A DNA stretch of 38,044 nt, from NCBI GenBank assembly GCA_046546095.1, contig JBKGYK010000025.1, positions 1 to 38,044 of the forward strand, written 5' to 3'. This document shows positions 31,875-38,044 of this stretch, one piece after another (within the stretch, counting starts at the first letter, position 1; every line of letters starts with the position of its first letter). This stretch comes from JAQIBY01 sp046546095. Lineage in GTDB: Bacteria > Bacteroidota > Bacteroidia > Bacteroidales > ML635J-15. Both the position numbers and the translations under genes were made by a program. The notes beneath the pieces are model-generated. The model saw only the letters and a program-made list of their open reading frames with translations. It made no database searches and was not told where the DNA came from.

Positions 31875-34442
31875 ATGCAAATGAACTTCAAAAAACATGT
31901 TTTACCACATATTGTGGCAGTCCTGGGATTTCTTCTCATTTCTATGATTTATTTTTCACCGGCACTCAACAATCAACGGGTCCAGCAACACGACTGGAAG
32001 ACATATCAGGGCATGTCCCGGGAATATAAAGAAGTAAAAGACAGCACAGGCGAGCCCATCCTCTGGACAAATACCATGTTTAGTGGTATGCCTACTTATC
32101 TGATATCAACACCAAAATCTGAAATTATTTTCTCCAAGGTGGATTATTACATGAATTTTGGAAACTGGAGACCCATAGCTCATCTTTTTTATTATTTGCT
32201 GGGCTTTTACATTTTGCTGCTTGTTTTCAGGGTGAACCCATGGCTTAGCATGGGAGGTGCTGTGGCATTCGGGTTTTCGTCCTACCTGTTTATCATCATC
32301 GCTGCAGGTCACATAACCAAGGCCATTGCTATCGGATACATGGCTCCTGTCATTGCCGGCATTTTCCTGGCATACGACAGGAAACCATTTTGGGGCATGT
32401 TGCTGATGACATTTTTCCTCATCCTGCAGATACTCACAAATCACTTACAAATTGTCTACTATACCGGTTTAACAGCTTTAATCCTGGTTATTTTCTATCT
32501 GGTAAGCGCCATTCGCAACAAAAAAATTCCGGATTTTCTCAAAACCAGTGCCATGCTGCTGGCAGGCCTTGTAATGTCAGTGGCCATAAGTGCCACCCCC
32601 CTATTCACAACTTATGAATACAGTGATTATTCCATTCGCGGACCCAGTGATCTCAGCACAAACAAAGAAAACCGGACCACCGGTCTGGATAAAGACTACA
32701 TTACCCAGTGGAGCTATGGCAAAGGTGAAACAATGAGCTTATTGGTTCCCAACTTTAAAGGTGGTGCATCCCAGGGAGAACTATCCACCGACAGTGAAAC
32801 ATACAAGGTAATGAACAAATACCTGGGGTCGGATTATGCCAACTCACTGATCCAGCAGATGCCAACCTACTTTGGAAAACAACCATTCACTTCCGGACCT
32901 GTTTACATTGGAGCTTTTGTATTCTTTCTGTTTATTTTCGGATTGTTCATCGTTAAAGGGAAAATTAAATGGTGGCTGCTGGCGGCTACCTTGCTTTCGA
33001 TATTACTTGCATGGGGAAAAAACATGATGTGGCTTACAGATATTTTCCTTGATTTCTTCCCGGGTTATAACAAATTCCGAACGGTTTCAATGATACTGGT
33101 AATTGCTGAATTTACCATGCCTTTACTGGGTTTCCTGGCACTCAGGGAATTGTTCAGAAACAAAGTAAAGTCTGAGCAGGTAATGAAGGCATTAAAAATC
33201 TCCGGCGGCTTGGTGGCAGGCTTTTTACTGATTATCATTCTTGCTCCGGGAATTACAAATCCCAAAACCCCCAGGGATGGCCAACTGGTAGAACAAATCT
33301 TCCAGAGTGCCGAAAATAACCAACAATACCAGCAAATGAAGCAGCAAATGATGAAGGAATACATCCCAGCATTGCGCAACGACAGAAAGTCGCTGGTAAG
33401 AATGGACGCCTTCAGGTCTCTCTTGTTTGTCCTGCTGGGCATTGGCCTTGTATATCTGATACATAAACGCAAAATTAAACCCGAAATGGGATATGCTTTG
33501 GTTTTCCTCATTGTTATTGTTGATCTGTGGCCGGTTAACCGAAGGTACCTGGATGAAGATAATTTCATACCAAAGCGTCAAGTAGAAACACCTTATCAAA
33601 AAAGCAAAGCCGATAAAAAAATCCTTAAAGATGACGACATCCATTACCGGGTTGCCAATCTTCAGGTCAGTATGTTTAACGATGCAAGCAGCTCTTATTT
33701 TCACAAATCCATTGGTGGATATCATGGTGCCAAAATGCGGCGATATCAGGAACTCTATGATTCTGTCATGTCTCAGGAGGTTCAGCAGGCAAGAGTTCTG
33801 GCAAACAGTGCCTTACAAAACCAACTGGATCCAAATTCAGTGGAAGCAATGATCAATGATAACCTCAATGCTGTGTCCATGGATATGCTGAACACAAAAT
33901 ATCTGATTGTACATCCGGAAATGGAACCTGTTCGCAATTACACAGCCTGTGGGCATGCCTGGTATGTTCCTTCATTCGAAATGGTTGAATCTGCAGATGA
34001 AGAAATTGTTGCCGTCAGGGATATTGATCCCCGGATCACTGCTGTTATAGACGAGGATTTCGGTGACCTCCTGGAGGGATTTACACCTGATTATGACAGT
34101 ACGGGTGTCATCGACCTGATCAGTTACCATCCGGAAATCATGACTTATCAATCATCCTGTAACAGTGAACAACTCGCTGTCTTCCCTGAAATATATTATC
34201 CCGAGGGATGGCATGTGTATATTGACGGAGAAAAAGCAGAACATTTCCGGGCCAATTACGTCCTTCGCGCGATGCGGGTACCTGCCGGCAAACATGAAAT
34301 AGAGTTCCGCTTTGAACCTGCATCATACAGAATCGGCAACACAATCAGTCACACTGCAACAGGAATTTTCTTCCTCCTGCTGATTGCAGGCTTGTTTATG
34401 GAATTCCGGAAACAAAAGAAAAATGTAAGAGAAAAAGCGTAA
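31875..34442 (+). CDS. YfhO-family large membrane protein
   Basis: An 855-aa polytopic protein. About a dozen membrane helices fill the N-terminal 560 residues, including YFSPALNN, FYILLLVFRVNPWLSMGGAV and AAGHITKAIAIGYMAPVIAG. Residues about 570-820 form a soluble domain probably outside the membrane, containing YHGAKMRRYQELYD and YYPEGWHVYIDGEK, and a last helix lies near 833-848. The overall plan, and a conserved region near the first loop with QHDWKTYQGMS, fit the bacterial YfhO family, related to GT-C glycosyltransferases and implicated in glycosylating lipoteichoic acid in Firmicutes. In Bacteroidota its target is unknown. The start could also be the ATG at 31881. A terminator follows. 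Confidence 0.88.
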   Translation: MQMNFKKHVLPHIVAVLGFLLISMIYFSPALNNQRVQQHDWKTYQGMSREYKEVKDSTGEPILWTNTMFSGMPTYLISTPKSEIIFSKVDYYMNFGNWRPIAHLFYYLLGFYILLLVFRVNPWLSMGGAVAFGFSSYLFIIIAAGHITKAIAIGYMAPVIAGIFLAYDRKPFWGMLLMTFFLILQILTNHLQIVYYTGLTALILVIFYLVSAIRNKKIPDFLKTSAMLLAGLVMSVAISATPLFTTYEYSDYSIRGPSDLSTNKENRTTGLDKDYITQWSYGKGETMSLLVPNFKGGASQGELSTDSETYKVMNKYLGSDYANSLIQQMPTYFGKQPFTSGPVYIGAFVFFLFIFGLFIVKGKIKWWLLAATLLSILLAWGKNMMWLTDIFLDFFPGYNKFRTVSMILVIAEFTMPLLGFLALRELFRNKVKSEQVMKALKISGGLVAGFLLIIILAPGITNPKTPRDGQLVEQIFQSAENNQQYQQMKQQMMKEYIPALRNDRKSLVRMDAFRSLLFVLLGIGLVYLIHKRKIKPEMGYALVFLIVIVDLWPVNRRYLDEDNFIPKRQVETPYQKSKADKKILKDDDIHYRVANLQVSMFNDASSSYFHKSIGGYHGAKMRRYQELYDSVMSQEVQQARVLANSALQNQLDPNSVEAMINDNLNAVSMDMLNTKYLIVHPEMEPVRNYTACGHAWYVPSFEMVESADEEIVAVRDIDPRITAVIDEDFGDLLEGFTPDYDSTGVIDLISYHPEIMTYQSSCNSEQLAVFPEIYYPEGWHVYIDGEKAEHFRANYVLRAMRVPAGKHEIEFRFEPASYRIGNTISHTATGIFFLLLIAGLFMEFRKQKKNVREKA

Positions 34443-34451
34443 ATCCGATAC

Positions 34452-34484
34452 AAACCGCCTTGCAAAACTGTAAGGCGGTTTTTT
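34452..34484 (+). terminator. intrinsic terminator after the yfhO-like gene
   Basis: AAACCGCCTT (34452-34461) and AAGGCGGTTT (34472-34481) form a perfect 10-bp stem around a 10-nt loop, followed by more T residues. It lies just short of the stop codon of the converging gene at 34486. Confidence 0.9.
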
Positions 34485-34485
34485 G

Positions 34486-35640
34486 TTAAAACAATCCCAC
34501 AATCACATACAGATAGTGAGCAAAAACACCAGCTACAAGGCCTCCGATGGTATGAGACAATAGTGCCTTTGAGGTAAGTCTGCGATATCCCAGGGTATCA
34601 AGCATGGCTGTATGCGTACTCAGATAACCGCTCCAGCACATACCCATTGCCGTAAAGACAGCAATTTCGTTGCCCCCGACAATGCCCTCGGCCAAAAATG
34701 CCTTTACAAGAGACAAGGCCGCTCCAACAGCCCCCAGCGAGGTAATCGGGAATGCCACCAGCTCCGGACTTTCAAATCCAAACAAAAAAGAAAACACCCC
34801 GGACAAGTATCCGGCAAGCCTGGGAAGCACAGGCACCCCTTCGTAAGCCAAACCGGCATAGCCTGCTGAAGCATCTGCAGGACCAAAAGTTACCATCATA
34901 ACTATGGTTGAGATAATAAGCACCCCGGGTATAATCGCAAGTCCGAGTTGCACGCCCTGTTTTCCGCCATCGAGTACAGCATTGAGCACACGTTCGAACA
35001 CCGGACCCTCACTTCTGAAAGAAATCTGAGATTCATCACCCTGGTAATCATCATCAGGACGCTGAGGCACTTTGCCTTTAATCATGCGCTGCATCAGCCG
35101 TGTGGAAACCACGCTGCCAACTACAGCTCCGGCCAGCCCAATGATGGCAGGCCAGAAAAATCCGAGCCCGGTCATGAAAGTAATGACAATCAATCCCATC
35201 CCGAAAGCTGTGCCAAAATTTGTCAGGGATATCAGTTCGTAATTCCGGAAATAACGGGCAAAATTTTTATCATTTGACAAGCTGATGATGGCAGGATTGT
35301 CTGAGAAAAATGTCATCAGTGCAGCCAGTGATGCTACTCCCGGCAGATGATACAGAGGCTTCATCAGTGGTTTCAAAACAAATTCCAGCAATCGAACCAC
35401 GCCAAACTCTATCATAAGTTTTCCCAGGGCACCTGACAAAACGGTAATACCCATAATAAAAAACACCGTGTTCATCAGCAAATCCCAGGCTGTATTCATC
35501 AGTGTATTAAGCATGTTGGTGATGCCCATTTTATATCCCAGCCCACCAAAAAACAAGCCGAATATGATCAGAAATATAAAAGCTTCGTATGTTCTGTTAC
35601 GGATAAACCGTGTGTTCTTAGTCTGTTGAATAAGGTTCAT
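34486..35640 (-). CDS. nucleoside recognition (Gate) domain membrane protein
   Basis: A 384-aa inner-membrane protein with about ten helices and two Gate (nucleoside recognition) segments. The first is around MGITVLSGALGKLMIEFGVV, and the second around GVQLGLAIIPGVLIISTIVM. Other conserved pieces are FFSDNPAIISLSNDKNF, LTNFGTAFGMGLIVITFMTG and the C-terminal MGMCWSGYLSTHTAMLDTLG. It matches a family of uncharacterised transporters listed as CD0519/CD1768-type, related to SpmA/SpmB and FeoB gate regions. The substrate is unknown. The ATG at 35640 is used; a TTG at 35664 is the only in-frame upstream alternative. It stands alone after a 230-nt gap from the GH25 gene. Confidence 0.86.
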   Translation of the reverse strand: MNLIQQTKNTRFIRNRTYEAFIFLIIFGLFFGGLGYKMGITNMLNTLMNTAWDLLMNTVFFIMGITVLSGALGKLMIEFGVVRLLEFVLKPLMKPLYHLPGVASLAALMTFFSDNPAIISLSNDKNFARYFRNYELISLTNFGTAFGMGLIVITFMTGLGFFWPAIIGLAGAVVGSVVSTRLMQRMIKGKVPQRPDDDYQGDESQISFRSEGPVFERVLNAVLDGGKQGVQLGLAIIPGVLIISTIVMMVTFGPADASAGYAGLAYEGVPVLPRLAGYLSGVFSFLFGFESPELVAFPITSLGAVGAALSLVKAFLAEGIVGGNEIAVFTAMGMCWSGYLSTHTAMLDTLGYRRLTSKALLSHTIGGLVAGVFAHYLYVIVGLF

Positions 35641-35802
35641 ATCAATGTGCAATTTTGCCGGCAAATTAAATTCAATTCCTTGGCATGAAACCAGATTTTT
35701 GTCAGTTTTAATCCATGATTATTATCATCTGAATCACCAGGAAACCAGAACAAGCTGAAAACACCTGTAAGTCAGCAATAACAAGACGTACAGTCAAACT
35801 AT

Positions 35803-35861
35803 CTGTTGTGCAACATTCCCGGCCTCTTGCAGAGATTTATCAGGGCTCTGCAATGCAACAG
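35803..35861 (-). other. nested inverted repeat downstream of the GH25 gene
   Basis: TTGCAGAG (35827-35834) and CTCTGCAA (35846-35853) make a perfect 8-bp stem with an 11-nt loop. Outside it CTGTTG (35803-35808) can pair with CAACAG (35856-35861). It begins 10 nt after the GH25 stop codon. There is no T tract, so it is not a classical terminator; it could protect the 3' end or be part of a small RNA. Confidence 0.4.
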
Positions 35862-35870
35862 TACAATAAA

Positions 35871-36668
35871 TCATTGAATGCGCAATGCCTCCAGACTGGC
35901 GATATTATAGCGGAACACATTCAAATCTACACCAACGGCAACACCGGGCAGGATACCCGTCTGGGTGAATTGCCAGAATGCCCAGTCAGCCCCTGGAGCT
36001 ACAAGTTTTGTCTGCTTACCATAACGTGCCAGCCAAAAAACATATTTTTCAAACCGCTCATCATCTGCAAGATGACCAAGATAAAATTTGTAATATGTGT
36101 ATATAATTGGCTGCACACCATAATGCGCTTCCACCATTTCAAGCCAGCGCAACAAACCGGTTTTCAGACGGTGGAGGGATTGAATTTCCGAATAATCCTC
36201 AATATCAAGCACAGGAGGCAAATCGCCCAATGACAGGTTCACCTGACTGATAAAATTATTGGCCTGCTCAATACTGTTTTCGTTGGGCCGGTAATAATGA
36301 TATGCACCACGAATCATTCCGATACGACCGGTTTCACGCCAGTTGTAGGAATAATATCTGTCTCTCTTGTCTTTACCGGCACTGGCCCTGATGAAGACAA
36401 AATCCAAATCTTCCTGATGAGCCAGTTTTTTCCAGACAATAACATCCTGATATTCCGACACATCCAGGCCAAAAACAGAATATTCACTCAGTCGGGATTT
36501 GCTTTCCTCAAGAGTAATACGCTCTTCCCCGGAATGAAAAAATAATTGCTTAACCCGGGGAATGAAGTCCGGACGCGTTATCAATATGACAAAGCCAGAG
36601 ACAACCAATAAAATAATTACCCGCTTAATCCGGCGTTTTCTTCTCTTTTTTAATGACCGCTTTGCCAT
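35871..36668 (-). CDS. GH25 family lysozyme (N,O-diacetylmuramidase)
   Basis: A 265-aa muramidase that hydrolyses the glycan strands of peptidoglycan. A very basic N-terminus (residues 3-16) and one membrane helix (17-30) anchor it in the inner membrane facing the periplasm. The GH25 barrel starts at FGLDVSEYQ (66-74, Asp69) and carries the catalytic pair Asp155/Glu157 in PPVLDIED; FIRASAGKD and GAYHYYRPNE are also family features. The C-terminal AFWQFTQTGILPGVAVGVDLN is typical. The ATG (36668) shares its first base with the asd stop codon (TGATG), so the gene is coupled to asd. It may remodel host wall or attack other bacteria. Confidence 0.94.
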   Translation of the reverse strand: MAKRSLKKRRKRRIKRVIILLVVSGFVILITRPDFIPRVKQLFFHSGEERITLEESKSRLSEYSVFGLDVSEYQDVIVWKKLAHQEDLDFVFIRASAGKDKRDRYYSYNWRETGRIGMIRGAYHYYRPNENSIEQANNFISQVNLSLGDLPPVLDIEDYSEIQSLHRLKTGLLRWLEMVEAHYGVQPIIYTYYKFYLGHLADDERFEKYVFWLARYGKQTKLVAPGADWAFWQFTQTGILPGVAVGVDLNVFRYNIASLEALRIQ

Positions 36669-37660
36669 CAAAGTAGATTATGATCTATGAGATACTTTGC
36701 AATTTGCACACTGTTGGTCGCAGCACCCTTGCGCAGATTGTCAGCCACAATCCAAAGGTTGATGCTGTTGGGAGCTGACTCGTCAATTCGTATCCGGCCG
36801 ACAAAGGTTTCATCTTTATCTTCAGCCGTAACCGGCATGGGATAAAGGTTTTTTTCAGGATTATCCTGCACTTCAATACCCGGCGTTTCTGATAAAATGC
36901 GACGAATTTCTGCCACATCGGGTTTTTTCTTAAAACTAATGTTAACCGATTCGGAATGTCCGCCTTTTACTGGAACCCGAACCACCGTACCGGTAATTTT
37001 CAGATCGGCAATGCCCAGAATTTTGCGACTTTCATTCACCAGTTTCATTTCCTCTGAAGTGTAGCCGTTTTCATCAAAATCTCCGCCATGAGGCAAACAA
37101 TTGAGATCAATGGGGTGTGGATACGCCGGATCCTGAGCAGTTGCTCCTGCCCTTTCTACATCAAGCTGAGCAATCCCTTTCAGGCCGCTGCCCGTAACCG
37201 ACTGATAGGTGGAAACCACAACGCGCTTTAGACCATAAGCTTTGTGCAAAGGTCCCAGCACATGAACGAGCTGTATGGTAGAACAATTGGGATTGGCAAT
37301 GAGTTTGTCAAGCTCTGTCAGTGTATTCCCATTCACCTCAGGCACAATCAGCTTAACTGCACTTTTCATTCTCCATGCCGAGGAATTATCGATGACAGTG
37401 CAACCTGCATCAGTAAAAGATTTTGCCCATTCCCGTGAGCTTGCCCCTCCGGAAGAAAACAAGGCAATATCAGGTCTCTCCTCCAGTGCCTCTTTTACGC
37501 TGCGCACAGTCAGAATATTATCCCGCCATTTAATATCTCTGCCACGGGAGCGTTCTGATGCTGCCGGGATCAGTTCATCCGGTATGATGTTTTGCTCATC
37601 AAGCACCTGGAGCATTTTACTTCCCACCACGCCGGTGGCGCCAATCACTGCAATTTTCAT
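36668..37660 (-). CDS. asd: aspartate-semialdehyde dehydrogenase
   Basis: A 330-aa enzyme that reduces aspartyl phosphate to aspartate semialdehyde with NADPH, the branch point for lysine, diaminopimelate, threonine and methionine. The Rossmann loop is GATGVVGSKML (8-18), the nucleophile is Cys126 in NPNCSTIQ, and the substrate-binding residues lie in TYQSVTGSG and in RVPVKGGHSESVNI. The length is normal. It precedes the GH25 lysozyme gene with a one-base overlap, which joins diaminopimelate supply to wall hydrolysis in one transcript. Confidence 0.97.
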   Translation of the reverse strand: MKIAVIGATGVVGSKMLQVLDEQNIIPDELIPAASERSRGRDIKWRDNILTVRSVKEALEERPDIALFSSGGASSREWAKSFTDAGCTVIDNSSAWRMKSAVKLIVPEVNGNTLTELDKLIANPNCSTIQLVHVLGPLHKAYGLKRVVVSTYQSVTGSGLKGIAQLDVERAGATAQDPAYPHPIDLNCLPHGGDFDENGYTSEEMKLVNESRKILGIADLKITGTVVRVPVKGGHSESVNISFKKKPDVAEIRRILSETPGIEVQDNPEKNLYPMPVTAEDKDETFVGRIRIDESAPNSINLWIVADNLRKGAATNSVQIAKYLIDHNLL

Positions 37661-37679
37661 ACAACAAAGTTTTATTGCT

Positions 37680-37708
37680 TAAAAATACGAAAATCCTGGA
37701 AACAACAA
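37680..37708 (-). promoter_or_regulatory. promoter of asd and the GH25 gene
   Basis: On the minus strand TTG (37708-37706), 18 nt, then TATTTTTA (37687-37680) differs from TAnnTTTG at the last base. It lies 19 nt before the asd start codon. Confidence 0.45.
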
Positions 37709-37814
37709 CTTTGTGATAAAAAAAGTAAATAATCACCCGCATCCATAAAACTTTTCCTTATCTTAAGCAAATGATATCATGCTTTTTTGTAATTTTCGGC
37801 AAATTATTTACATT

Positions 37815-38044
37815 ATGAAACAGTTGTTCAGTATATTGATGTTACTTGGTTTTTGTCTGTCAGCAACAGCACAATTCACCGACGATTTCTCCGATGGAGA
37901 TTTCACTTCAAACCCTGAATGGGCAGGGGAAACAAGCAAATTTCAGGTTAGTCCGGCCAATGAGCTGCAGCTGTATGACAATACTGAAAGTGGTAGCGCC
38001 TACCTGAGCACCAGTTCGCAAGCCATCAACAATGCTAGCTGGGA
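37815..38044 (+). CDS. secreted protein, N-terminal fragment (lamin-tail / T9SS cargo-like)
   Basis: The first 76 codons of a gene cut by the window edge. A signal peptide (residues 1-20, ending in SATAQ) is followed by FTDDFSDGDFTSNPEWAGET, an opening I associate with large Bacteroidota surface proteins that carry a lamin-tail domain and a T9SS sorting domain. Only the start is visible, so the rest is prediction. The region before it (37709-37814) holds TAATTTTC near 37791, a poor -7 match, and nothing else of note. Confidence 0.7.
   Translation, partial: MKQLFSILMLLGFCLSATAQFTDDFSDGDFTSNPEWAGETSKFQVSPANELQLYDNTESGSAYLSTSSQAINNASW

Noticed and set aside
1..38044. CRISPR arrays, insertion sequences, integrases, rRNA genes and prophage genes
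   Set aside because: Looked for repeats with regular spacing, transposase and integrase motifs and rRNA-like sequence; none was seen.

Overview
The window is a stretch of chromosome from a member of the Bacteroidota, most likely a Bacteroidales/Marinilabiliales-type anaerobe or marine bacterium; the genus cannot be named from this sequence. The signs are Bacteroidota-type promoters (-7 box TAnnTTTG, often with TTG or TTTG about 20 nt upstream), almost no Shine-Dalgarno sequences, type IX secretion proteins (PorZ and cargo with a C-terminal sorting domain), Bacteroidota-style TonB proteins with an N-terminal NLENK motif, and a GH92 mannosidase. Most of the window is ordinary housekeeping and envelope DNA.

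Layout. (1) 64-1703 is an AT-rich cassette of three abutting or overlapping genes: a TIGR04255-family protein, a 105-aa protein and a 206-aa protein. It has its own promoter placed almost on the first start codon. It is the only part that looks like accessory DNA and the best candidate for an undescribed system. (2) 1778-5178: an aldehyde dehydrogenase faces pheS and a lipoprotein cyclophilin with a large internal insertion. (3) 5252-8154: a small lipoprotein, a T9SS cargo protein, tRNA-Ala(GGC), a terminator-like hairpin and a PLP-dependent trans-sulfuration enzyme. (4) 8297-13008: five translationally coupled genes, M23 peptidase - dxr - rseP - unknown periplasmic protein - rdgB. (5) 13099-16194: porZ and recO. 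(6) 16304-20045: GH92 alpha-mannosidase overlapping a lipoprotein gene. (7) 20212-23013: two tandem TonB proteins, a strong terminator, then hflX. (8) 23093-26596: a parallel beta-helix lipoprotein, a GT2 glycosyltransferase and a membrane acyltransferase. (9) 26746-29712: a PhoB/PhoR-type two-component system and a CorA transporter whose GMN motif reads GTN. (10) 29718-34442: lepA on the minus strand, then a YfhO-family membrane protein. (11) 34486-37660: a nucleoside-recognition (Gate) membrane protein, a GH25 lysozyme and asd, all on the minus strand. (12) From 37815 the first 76 codons of a secreted protein run off the right edge.

Many genes serve the cell envelope: secretion (porZ), wall turnover (M23, GH25), energised outer-membrane transport (TonB), isoprenoid precursors for lipid carriers (dxr), intramembrane proteolysis (rseP), lipid-linked sugar transfer (GT2) and acylation. 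No CRISPR array, insertion sequence, integrase, rRNA or prophage gene was seen. All function calls rest on reading motifs by eye; no database search was possible.
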